Assembly (NCBI GenBank): GCA_035638075.1
Contig: DASRAU010000041.1
Coordinates: 124,001-188,000 of the forward strand
Length of the DNA stretch: 64,000 nt
Direction of reading: 5' to 3'
DNA from: DASRAU01 sp035638075
Lineage (GTDB): Bacteria; Acidobacteriota; Polarisedimenticolia; Gp22-AA2
Below the pieces are notes generated by a model. It made no database searches. It was not told where the DNA came from and worked only from the letters and a program-made list of their open reading frames with translations. Position 1 is the stretch's first letter. Each line of letters opens with the position of its first letter. Below, piece by piece: positions 35,507-48,083 of this stretch. Both the position numbers and the translations under genes were made by a program.

Positions 35507-38223
35507 CGCAGCGCCTCGATCGGATCGATGCGCGCCGCGCGCCGCGCCGGGATCCAGCACGCCAGGAGCGCCGTGACCGCGATCACGGCCGCGGTCGCGG
35601 CCAGCGTCAGCGGGTCGCGCGGCCCGACGCCGAAGAGGAGGCTCCGAATCCACCCGGTGATCGCCAGCGCTCCGGCGAGGCCGGCGCCGATGCCGATCCA
35701 CGTCAGGGTCATTGCGTGGCCGACGATGAGACCGAGGATGTCCCGCCGGCGCGCCCCGAGCGCCAGCCGCACGCCGATGTCGTGCGTCCGCTGCGTCACA
35801 AGGTAGGCGAGCAGTCCGAACAGGCCGATCGCTGAGAGGATGAGCGCTGCCGCGGCGAAGGCCGCCAGGAGCGTCATCGTGAAGCGCCGCGGCGCGGTGG
35901 TGTCGTCGAACAGGTCATCCATGGTGCGGACCTGTGCCACCGGCACGCCGGGATCGAGGCCGGCCACTTCCCCGCGCAGCAGGCCCGCGAGCGCCATCGG
36001 GTCGCCCTGGGTGCGCACGGCGATCTGCATCGGGTTCCAGCGGCCGAAGAGCAGGTAGACCGCCGGACCGGGATCCTGGTCGGGCGAGAAGAGCCGGACG
36101 TCCCCGGCCAGGCCGACGATGGTGATCGGCGGGTTCTTCGCGCCCCACGGATGGAACTGCCGGCCGATCGGGTCCTGGCCGGGCCAGCACTGCTTCACGA
36201 GCGCTTCGCTGACCACCGCCCCGGCCAGCTGCCCCTCGGGCGTCAAGTCGCGATCGTCGAGGTCGCGCCCGCGCAGGAGCGGAATCCCCAGCGTGTGGAA
36301 GTAGCCCGGAGACACCAGGCGCCACTGCGCCGAGGGGGCCGGGCCGTCCCCGTGAACCGTTCCACCCTCCGGGTAGACCTCCATCATGGTGCCGTTGCCG
36401 TCCATCGGCAGGCCGCTCGCGACCGAGGCCGACACGACGCCCGGAAGACCCTCCAGGCGCCCGAGCAGCCGCTCGCGGAACGCGGTGAACTCCTTCATGG
36501 AGGGATAGCGCGAGTCGGGCAGGGTCAGGCTCGCCGTCAGAAGGTTCCGCGTGTCGAAGCCGGGCGGGACGTCGACGAGCACGGCCAGGCTTCGGAGGAG
36601 CAGGCCGACCGCGAACAGCAGCACGAGCGACAACGCGACCTCCCCGATCACGAGCGCGCTGCGGGCCCGCTGGCGCCCGCCGCCTCCGCCGGCCGTCCCT
36701 TCCTTCAGCGTGCGCAGCACGTCCACGCGCGTCGCGTGCAGAGCCGGCGCCAGGCCGAAGAGAAGACCCGTGAGGATGGAAAGGCCGGTGGTGAACAGGA
36801 CGACGCGCGCGTCGAGCGTGATCTCGTCGGCGCGCGGCAGCGCGTCGGCGGCCGCCGCGGCCAGCGCGCCCACGCCCCAGTGCGCCGCGAGCAGTCCGAG
36901 CGCCCCCCCCGTGCAGGCGAGCAGGATTGACTCGACGAGGAGCTGGCGGATCAGCCGCGCCCGGCTGGCGCCGATCGAGGCGCGGATGGCGATCTCGCGG
37001 CCGCGCCCCGCGGCGCGCGCAAGCAGGAGTCCCGCCACGTTGGCGCAGGCGATGACGAGGACGAGAGCGACCGCTCCGAGCAGGAGAGAAAGGCCGCGCC
37101 GCGACTCCTCCGGCACCGCCCAGTCGAAGAAGCTCATGAGCGTCACCGTCCAGCCTTCGTTGCTGACGGGATAGGCGACCCCCAGGCGCGCCGCGACGCC
37201 GGCCAGCTCGGTGCGCGCCTGCTCGATCGTGGTCCCCGGCTTGAGGCGCCCGTAGACGCCGAGGCGATGATCGGAGCGGTTCCCCGCCGGGTCGGGCCGC
37301 AGCGGCACGAAGACCTCGAACGTCCCCCAGTGGAACTCGGGGACGATTCCGACGACGGTCGTGGGCACCTCGTCGAGCACGATGGTGCGGCCGACCAGCG
37401 CCTCATCGCCGCCGAAGCGACGCTGCCACAGGCCTTTCGTGATCACGGCGACCGCCTCGCCCTGGCCGGGCTTGTCCTCCTCGGGAAGGAAATCCCGCCC
37501 GAGGATCGGCCGGACGCCGAGGAGCGGCAGGAAGTCGCGCGTCACCGCGAGCGTGCGGACCCGCTCCGCTTCCGCGCCGCCGCCTCCGCCGAGGTTCTGC
37601 GGCCGGCTCTGGGTCGCCGCGAGCTGCTCGAAGGCGGTCGTCCCCTGCTCGCGGAAGTCGAGGAAGTTCGGCTGCGAGACCGAAAACTGCGTCATGCCGC
37701 GCTCCGGGTTGCTCTCCCAGACGCGCACCAGCCGTTCGGGATCGGGAAAGGGCAGCGGACGCAGCAGGACCGCGTTGAGGACGGTGAACATGGCGGTGCT
37801 GGCGCCGATGCCGAGCGCCAGCGTCACGACGACCGCCGCCGTGAAACCGGGCCGCTTCAGGAAGAGCCGCAGCCCGTGCAGCCCGTCGGCCAGGGCTTCC
37901 GAGAAGAACCGCAGCGGTCCCCCGCCGCCGCCCGGAGCGGCGGAGGAGGCGGCGCGCGTCTCGAGGCGATCGGCCGCCCGCACGTCGCCCGGTTGCCGAT
38001 CGCGGGCTTCCGAAGCGGAGAGCTCGCGCGCCAGGGCGTGCCAGTCCGGGATCTCGCGCTGTGCCGCCGCCACCGCCTCCTCCTCGGAGGCGCCGCGGTC
38101 GATCGCCGCGCGGTAGCAGTCCTCGAGCTGCTGGGCAAGATCTTCGACGATTTCCGCCTCGCGACCGGCGCGCAGGCGCGGCAGGCTGAGGCGCTCGCGG
38201 ACGAAACGGCGGAAGTCATGCAT
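35497..38223 (-). CDS. ADOP-family MacB/FtsX permease
   Basis: 908 residues. Residues 1-70 form the prefix seen in acidobacterial duplicated orphan permeases (FRRFVRERLSLPRLRAGREAE, then helices). A first membrane helix (GFTAAVVVTLALGIGAS) is followed by a MacB periplasmic core domain and an FtsX-like permease core. The architecture is then repeated, giving two FtsX halves. It ends RIDPIEALRYE. There is no ATPase in the gene and none beside it, as in other ADOPs. Its start overlaps the PadR gene by 8 bp. It probably exports or senses an envelope-damaging compound or peptide, with a mate encoded elsewhere. Confidence 0.9.
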   Translation of the reverse strand: MHDFRRFVRERLSLPRLRAGREAEIVEDLAQQLEDCYRAAIDRGASEEEAVAAAQREIPDWHALARELSASEARDRQPGDVRAADRLETRAASSAAPGGGGGPLRFFSEALADGLHGLRLFLKRPGFTAAVVVTLALGIGASTAMFTVLNAVLLRPLPFPDPERLVRVWESNPERGMTQFSVSQPNFLDFREQGTTAFEQLAATQSRPQNLGGGGGAEAERVRTLAVTRDFLPLLGVRPILGRDFLPEEDKPGQGEAVAVITKGLWQRRFGGDEALVGRTIVLDEVPTTVVGIVPEFHWGTFEVFVPLRPDPAGNRSDHRLGVYGRLKPGTTIEQARTELAGVAARLGVAYPVSNEGWTVTLMSFFDWAVPEESRRGLSLLLGAVALVLVIACANVAGLLLARAAGRGREIAIRASIGASRARLIRQLLVESILLACTGGALGLLAAHWGVGALAAAAADALPRADEITLDARVVLFTTGLSILTGLLFGLAPALHATRVDVLRTLKEGTAGGGGGRQRARSALVIGEVALSLVLLFAVGLLLRSLAVLVDVPPGFDTRNLLTASLTLPDSRYPSMKEFTAFRERLLGRLEGLPGVVSASVASGLPMDGNGTMMEVYPEGGTVHGDGPAPSAQWRLVSPGYFHTLGIPLLRGRDLDDRDLTPEGQLAGAVVSEALVKQCWPGQDPIGRQFHPWGAKNPPITIVGLAGDVRLFSPDQDPGPAVYLLFGRWNPMQIAVRTQGDPMALAGLLRGEVAGLDPGVPVAQVRTMDDLFDDTTAPRRFTMTLLAAFAAAALILSAIGLFGLLAYLVTQRTHDIGVRLALGARRRDILGLIVGHAMTLTWIGIGAGLAGALAITGWIRSLLFGVGPRDPLTLAATAAVIAVTALLACWIPARRAARIDPIEALRYE

Positions 38224-38548
38224 GACCGTGCCCCACCACGGCGTTCACCGCCGCCATGAACTCCTTCCACGTCGCCCGTTCCCGCTGCAGCACCTTCCTG
38301 CCCTCCGGGGTGAGGCGGTAGTAGCGCCGGCGGCGCTCGCCGGGGCGCTCGATCCAGCGGCCGCGGATGAGCCCGCGGTTCTCCAGCCGGACGAGCATCG
38401 GGTAGAGCGACGCGATGCGCAGCCGCAGGCGCCCCCCCGAGCGGCGCTCGATGCTCTTGCCCAGGTCGTAGCCGTGCCGCGGCTCGGCCTCGAGCAGCGA
38501 CAGGACCAGCAGCTCCGTGCTCCCCTTCTTCAGCTCGCGACTGAACAT
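38216..38548 (-). CDS. PadR-family transcriptional regulator
   Basis: 110 residues from the ATG at 38548, directly after GGAGGAGGCGGGG; an in-frame GTG five codons upstream is less likely. Winged-helix DNA-binding domain with SLLEAEPRHGYDLGKSIE, RIASLYPMLVRLENRGLI and RRRYYRLTPEGRKVL, all typical of PadR. It controls the ADOP permease gene that overlaps its end, the standard pair in Acidobacteriota. Two palindromes sit upstream and are good operator candidates. Confidence 0.93.
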   Translation of the reverse strand: MFSRELKKGSTELLVLSLLEAEPRHGYDLGKSIERRSGGRLRLRIASLYPMLVRLENRGLIRGRWIERPGERRRRYYRLTPEGRKVLQRERATWKEFMAAVNAVVGHGHA

Positions 38549-38595
38549 CCCCGCCTCCTCCACGCCCGACGCATTTCGACCCAGCGCCTCTGACG

Positions 38596-38622
38596 CGATA
38601 TATCGGTTTGCGGTATATACCG
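38596..38622. promoter_or_regulatory. paired palindromes, candidate PadR operator
   Basis: CGATATATCG (38596-38605) and CGGTATATACCG (38611-38622) are both perfect palindromes, centres 16 bp apart. They lie 48-74 bp upstream of the PadR start, in the AT-poor genome's most AT-rich spot nearby. PadR dimers often bind such AT-core dyads and repress their own operon. Confidence 0.55.
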
Positions 38623-38711
38623 CCGCGCGAAGGTCGTTGTCAAGCGGCGTCGACGCACGCCGGACGACGCGGCGGGCGTCTGAATCGCCTGTCGGGAAAG
38701 GCCTGAAGGAA

Positions 38712-38741
38712 TTGGGTCCGCGGGGAATCGCTCGCTACGAT
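38712..38741 (+). promoter_or_regulatory. candidate promoter of the L,D-transpeptidase gene
   Basis: TTGGGT (38712-38717), 18 bp, TACGAT (38736-38741), then 8 nt to the ATG at 38750 with no Shine-Dalgarno. It could give a leaderless transcript. Confidence 0.35.
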
Positions 38742-38749
38742 GAAGCGCG

Positions 38750-40576
38750 ATGCCCGGTCTCCTGAAGCGTTCCGTCGTCCTCAACGTTGCCGTGGGCGCG
38801 CTCTTCCTCGCGGCGTCCTGCCGCGCGGGAGCGGATGTCCCCGACCGCGTGCAGCAGATCCTCGCGGGCCTCGGCGATCGCGGCGGACAACCGCACGCCT
38901 CCCCCGACGAGATCCGCGCGGTGCTCGAGCGCCAGCTCCGCACCGCGCCGGTGCCGGACCAGGGCGCCAATCGCCCGTCGAACCCGGCCTTCCCCACCCG
39001 CGCGACGCTGGTGGATTTCTACGCGCGCCGCGGCCAGCGGCTGGCGTGGAGCAGCGAGACAGGCTCCCTTCTTCCCGAAGCCGACACGCTCGTGGAGGCG
39101 CTCGAGAACGCCGGCCGCGACGGCCTGGATCCCGAGGGCTACGCCGTCGACGCGATCGAGCGCCTCCACTCCGCGCTGAAGAAGGATCCCGGCGGAGACG
39201 ATGCCGTGGCGCGCCGCGCCGACCTCGATCTCCTGCTGACCACGGCGTTCTTCCGCTACGCCTCCGACCTCTCCACCGGCCGCGTCCACCCCAACGAGGT
39301 CCGACCCGAGTGGCTGACCGAGCCGCCCGAGCTCGATCTCGCCGCCGCGCTCGAGAAGGCACTGTCCGCGCACGACCTCGACCATCTGCTCGCGACCCTG
39401 CCGCCGCCCCATCCCGGTTATGCGCGACTGCGTGACGCGCTCGCGGCGCTGCGCAAGACGGCGAAGGAAGGAGACTGGCCCACGGTTCCGGCCGGCCCCG
39501 CCCTGAAGAAGGGATCGCGCGGCGCGCGCGTGGCCGACCTGCGCCGGCGCCTCGGCGTGCGCGCGGGGCTCGTCGAGGCCGCCACCTCCGGGAAGAAGTC
39601 GGCGTCCTCGATCTTCGACGCGCGCCTGGACGAAGCGGTGCGCGACTTCCAGGAGCGGCACGGTCTCGAGCCGGACGGACTCGTGGGGAAATCGACGATC
39701 GCCGCCCTCAACGTGCCGATCGCGGAGCGCATCCGGCAGGTCGAGCTGAACCTCGAGCGCTGGCGATGGATGCCGCGTCGTCTCGGCGATCCGCACGTCG
39801 AGGTGAACGTGCCCGGGTTCGAGCTGCGGCTGGTGCGCGGCGATCGCAGCGCGCTGACCAGCCGCGTCGTCGCCGGGAGCGCCTTCACGCCGACTCCCAT
39901 CTTCACCGACCGGATCGTCGCGGTCGTCGCCAATCCGCCGTGGAACGTGCCGCGCGAGCTGGCGGTGCGCGAGTACCTGCCCGAGCTGCGCCTGGATCCG
40001 AAGCTCTTCCTGCGCCACGGCATCCGCATGTACGAGGCGCCCGACGCAAGAGCCCGGGACGCGAAGAAGCCCGCGAAAGACCGGGACGAGGACCTGCGCG
40101 AGGTCGATCCGGAGAAGGTGAAGTGGAAGCACGTGCAGGCCGACGAGTTCGACTACGTCCTGCGCCAGGACCCCGGTCCCGACAACGCGCTCGGCCGGAT
40201 GAAGTTCGCGCTCACGAACGACTTCCAGATCTACCTGCACGACACGCCGGCGCGCACCGCGTTCGACCAGACGAGCCGCGACCTGAGCCACGGCTGCATC
40301 CGGGTCGAGCGGGCGCATGACCTCGCCGAGGCCGTTCTCGGTGACGCGGCGGAGCGCCTCGAAGAGGCGCTGCAGACGACCGACGAGCGTTCGATCCCGG
40401 TGAAGCCGCCGGTGCCGATCCAGATCCTCTACCTGACCGCGTGGGTCGACGAGGAGAAGGGTCTGCGCTTCGATCCCGACATCTACGAGTTCGACGCGCC
40501 GCAGCAGGAGGCGCTCGCCCGGATGGTGAAAGCCGGAGCCGCCCCCGCCAAGACCGGGGCCGCCGCCGCGCAATAA
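38750..40576 (+). CDS. L,D-transpeptidase with peptidoglycan-binding domain (YcbB/LdtD-like)
   Basis: 608 residues. The N-terminus is a signal peptide with a possible lipobox (LAASC at 18-22). A helical region (about 80-230) and a peptidoglycan-binding module (LKKGSRGARVADLRRRL with VRDFQERHGLEPDGLVGKST) precede the YkuD catalytic domain, where SHGCIRVER holds the cysteine C516. Catalytic His partners are in the preceding YLHDTP segment. It probably makes 3-3 crosslinks in peptidoglycan or attaches proteins to it. The next gene, 45 bp downstream, is a second YkuD-type enzyme, so the two probably work in wall remodelling. Confidence 0.92.
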   Translation: MPGLLKRSVVLNVAVGALFLAASCRAGADVPDRVQQILAGLGDRGGQPHASPDEIRAVLERQLRTAPVPDQGANRPSNPAFPTRATLVDFYARRGQRLAWSSETGSLLPEADTLVEALENAGRDGLDPEGYAVDAIERLHSALKKDPGGDDAVARRADLDLLLTTAFFRYASDLSTGRVHPNEVRPEWLTEPPELDLAAALEKALSAHDLDHLLATLPPPHPGYARLRDALAALRKTAKEGDWPTVPAGPALKKGSRGARVADLRRRLGVRAGLVEAATSGKKSASSIFDARLDEAVRDFQERHGLEPDGLVGKSTIAALNVPIAERIRQVELNLERWRWMPRRLGDPHVEVNVPGFELRLVRGDRSALTSRVVAGSAFTPTPIFTDRIVAVVANPPWNVPRELAVREYLPELRLDPKLFLRHGIRMYEAPDARARDAKKPAKDRDEDLREVDPEKVKWKHVQADEFDYVLRQDPGPDNALGRMKFALTNDFQIYLHDTPARTAFDQTSRDLSHGCIRVERAHDLAEAVLGDAAERLEEALQTTDERSIPVKPPVPIQILYLTAWVDEEKGLRFDPDIYEFDAPQQEALARMVKAGAAPAKTGAAAAQ

Positions 40577-40621
40577 CCGCCCGAAGCCCGCCCTCGCGGA
40601 GATATCATCCGCGACTCGACC

Positions 40622-41278
40622 ATGCGGGCGAAACACGCGTCCCTCCTGCTCTTCACGGCCATGCTCCCGGTTGCCCGCCTGGCCGCGGCGGAGCGGCCGG
40701 TCGTGGCCTCGCAGGACGGACTGGAAGCCGCGCTCCTGCGCGCCGCGCCGACGCTTCGTGCCGAGGCGCTGCACGCGGCCCTTCTCGCCCGCAAGCGGCT
40801 GGCCGACGCAGGTCTCGTCACGCGGCCTCTCGTCACGATCATCGACTACAGCCTCCCCTCGACGACGCGCCGGCTCTGGGTCCTCGATCTCCCGCGCCGC
40901 CGCGTCGTCTACCACTCGCTCGTGGCGCACGGGCGCAACACCGGCGAGAACGAAGCCATCTCCTTCTCCAACGAAGAAGGCAGCCTGATGACTTCGCTCG
41001 GCGCCTTCATCACCGGCCGGACTTACGTCGGCAAGAATGGCTACTCGCTGCGGCTGAAGGGGATGGATGCCGGGCTCAACGATCGGGCCGAGGCCCGCGC
41101 CATCGTGATGCACGGCGCGCCCTACGTCTCCGAGGAATTCGCGCGGGCCAACGGCAGGCTCGGCCGCAGCTGGGGCTGCCCGGCCGTCAGTCCTTCGATC
41201 GCGCACGCGCTCATCGACCGGGTGAAGGAGGGGACGCTCCTGTACGCCTGGCACCCCTCGCTGCCGCCTCCTTCCTGA
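40622..41278 (+). CDS. murein L,D-transpeptidase catalytic domain protein (YkuD_2-like)
   Basis: 218 residues with a signal peptide (MRAKHASLLLFTAMLPVARLAAA). The catalytic segment has IVMHGAPYVSEEF and GRSWGCPAVSPS, which fits the smaller L,D-transpeptidase family with H and C in the motifs HGxxY and SWGCPA. It directly follows the longer L,D-transpeptidase gene. Its role is probably crosslinking or trimming in the cell wall. Confidence 0.85.
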   Translation: MRAKHASLLLFTAMLPVARLAAAERPVVASQDGLEAALLRAAPTLRAEALHAALLARKRLADAGLVTRPLVTIIDYSLPSTTRRLWVLDLPRRRVVYHSLVAHGRNTGENEAISFSNEEGSLMTSLGAFITGRTYVGKNGYSLRLKGMDAGLNDRAEARAIVMHGAPYVSEEFARANGRLGRSWGCPAVSPSIAHALIDRVKEGTLLYAWHPSLPPPS

Positions 41279-41586
41279 GGATTCGCTGAGCCGGCGGGCG
41301 GCGAACCCCGGCCGAAACGTCCTTCGAGCGCCGAGAAAGTCCCTGATTTCATATGGCGCCTTCCCGCGAGTGGGGGTACTGTTGCGGCCGCTCATACCTT
41401 CGGGGGTGGTCCGTCATCCGGGCGCCGATTGCGTCCTGAGAGGATCACTGTCTCCCCGGAGTCTCGCTTCAACCTCGTATCGCAACAGAAACGACGACGG
41501 AAATCGAACCCGGCGCCCGGGCCGGGGGCTCACGCTTTGTCGCAGTGGCCGGCGATCCGCCCGGATTCCGGCCGGGGAGGGAGCAG
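41279..41586. other. intergenic region before the S53 protease gene
   Basis: About 300 bp. Apart from the ribosome-binding site (GGGAGGGAG) just before the ATG at 41587, I see no convincing promoter hexamers, RNA gene or repeat. It may hold a long 5' leader. Confidence 0.5.
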
Positions 41587-46752
<5,166 letters not shown>

Positions 46753-46815
46753 GGACGGGGACGCACACGGCGGCCGGACCGAGGCCGCCGCGCGGAAGTC
46801 GATTTCAGAAACGGA

Positions 46816-46850
46816 AAGGGCCGGGGATGCGTCCCCGGCCCTTTTTCTTT
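46816..46850 (+). terminator. intrinsic terminator of the S53 protease gene
   Basis: A perfect 12-bp stem (46816-46827 with 46832-46843), 4-nt loop, and a T-tract to 46850, 63 bp after the stop codon. Confidence 0.9.
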
Positions 46851-46896
46851 GCATGCTGTCGCGCCGGGCGGGACGAGGGCTGGCCTTCGCCGTCCG

Positions 46897-47150
46897 CTGG
46901 AGAGCCTCGAAACCGATCCCGCGGGCGGCGACACGGTGCTGGAAGCGGGCAGCGCCCGGCCGATCGTCGCGCATCCGGACGAGCTGCTCACCGAGGCGGT
47001 GGCGCGCATGGCGCGGCACGACGTCGGCCGGCTGCCTGTCGTCGATCGCGACGATCCGCGCCGCCTCGAGGGCTACCTCGGCCGCACCGGCGTCATCGCC
47101 GCCTGGACGAAGGGACTCGAGGAGGAGATCGCGCGCGAGCGCGGCTGGAT
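46897..47150 (+). pseudogene. orphan CBS-domain fragment
   Basis: In the frame starting at 46849, about 85 residues including ARPIVAHPDELLTEAVARMA and VGRLPVVDRDDPRRLEGYLG form a CBS motif, with a tail GRTGVIAAWTKGLEEE that resembles the C-terminus of ClC-type chloride channels. It starts right behind a terminator, has no suitable start codon or ribosome-binding site, and runs open beyond the similarity. Probably the tail of a lost gene. Confidence 0.45.
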
Positions 47151-47271
47151 CACCAGCCGCGTGCGCCGCGTCGTGCGTCGCGCCCGCGTCCGGAGGAACC
47201 GTCCAGGCATCCCGTCCGGCGGAGCCGGCGCGTGTGACGCGCCGTCGGTCTCGCCGGGCGCGTCGTTTCGG

Positions 47272-47481
47272 TCAGTGGCCGAAAGAGCCCCGGCGCCTCC
47301 ACGCGGTCAGCAGGAGAGTGCCGAGCAGGACTCCGACCCCGAACCCGGAGGCGCCGTCCAGCACGTCCGTCCGGAAGGGACTGGTCGGGTGGATCAAGAG
47401 ACGCGCCAGGCCCGACAGCGCATAGGCGCCGAGGCCGAGACGCAGGATCCAGGCATCCGGTTTCGATCGTTCGAGACACAT
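47272..47481 (-). CDS. small membrane protein, unknown
   Basis: 69 residues from the ATG at 47481 (GGGAG 7 nt upstream). Two hydrophobic stretches, about residues 11-30 and 42-60, make it a two-helix inner-membrane protein. It is the third gene of a run behind an XRE regulator and a second small membrane protein. I recognise no family. Confidence 0.6.
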   Translation of the reverse strand: MCLERSKPDAWILRLGLGAYALSGLARLLIHPTSPFRTDVLDGASGFGVGVLLGTLLLTAWRRRGSFGH

Positions 47482-47515
47482 CACGAACTCCCTTCGCGCG
47501 TCGGGGACGCGGTCA

Positions 47516-47731
47516 TCAGTGGGTGGCGCGGTACCAGAACATGAGAATCCACTTCACCACGGCCATGGTCAGGCCGATGGAGAGCAGCTCCCACGACCAG
47601 ACGTGGTCGGCGTAGAAGTGCCAGGCGAACAAGAGCATCGCCAGGATCCCGCCGGCGGTACCGGCGAGGCTCGTGGCGCGGAGACGGTGGACGAGGAAGC
47701 GTTCGTCGAAGGCCCAGGCGGGGACTCTCAT
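47516..47731 (-). CDS. small membrane protein, unknown
   Basis: 71 residues from the ATG at 47731, which overlaps the stop of the XRE gene as ATGA. Two membrane helices (about 20-38 and 45-65). The hydrophobic pattern with aromatic residues (FAWHFYADHVWSWELL) resembles small proteins encoded behind SinR/Cro-type regulators in many bacteria. The role is unknown. Translation is coupled to the regulator. Confidence 0.7.
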   Translation of the reverse strand: MRVPAWAFDERFLVHRLRATSLAGTAGGILAMLLFAWHFYADHVWSWELLSIGLTMAVVKWILMFWYRATH

Positions 47732-47937
47732 TTCTTCTCCAGCTTGAAGATGGTGTCGGTGGGACAGCCGAAGACCCGCGCGAAGGTCAGGGCCAGCGGC
47801 AGGCTCGGGGTGTAACGATCGCACTCGATCGAATTGATGCTCTGGCGCGACACGCCGACCTTGTCGGCCAGCTCCTGCTGGCTCCAGCCGCGCTCGACGC
47901 GCAGCTCCCGGACACGCGTCCTGACTTCGGGTGGCAT
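47728..47937 (-). CDS. XRE/Cro-type HTH regulator
   Basis: 69 residues covering just one helix-turn-helix domain: VRELRVERGWSQQELADKVG and VSRQSINSIECDRYTPSLPLAL, then FARVFGCPTDTIFKLE. Such short members usually repress their own operon. The start has no Shine-Dalgarno; a TAAAGT hexamer lies 9 nt upstream, so the mRNA is probably leaderless. A dyad covering the -35 hexamer is a likely self-operator. Confidence 0.92.
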   Translation of the reverse strand: MPPEVRTRVRELRVERGWSQQELADKVGVSRQSINSIECDRYTPSLPLALTFARVFGCPTDTIFKLEKK

Positions 47938-47946
47938 GACAAGCGA

Positions 47947-47989
47947 ACTTTACATGCGCCTCCTGCGGATGTCAAGCGTGCTTGTCATC
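47947..47989 (-). promoter_or_regulatory. candidate promoter with overlapping dyad operator
   Basis: On the minus strand TTGACA (47970-47975) and TAAAGT (47947-47952) are 17 bp apart, and the start codon is 9 nt beyond. The dyad 47968-47989 (two 10-bp arms, nine matching, around GT) covers the -35 hexamer. A more distant inverted pair ATGACAAGC (47936-47944) and GCTTGTCAT (47980-47988) adds a possible second half-site at the start codon. Confidence 0.6.
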
Positions 47990-48083
47990 GTCCCGGGGGG
48001 GCCGGCGACCACAGCCCGCGATCAGGAAGGCCGGGCCGTCTTCGGATACTCTACGCAGCGATCCCGTCCTTTCAGGAGGCGTC

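Noticed and set aside
47516..47937. toxin-antitoxin module with the XRE regulator
   Set aside because: The partner is a two-helix membrane protein without a toxin motif. The regulator-membrane order is better known as a self-regulated pair, so a toxin role is not supported.
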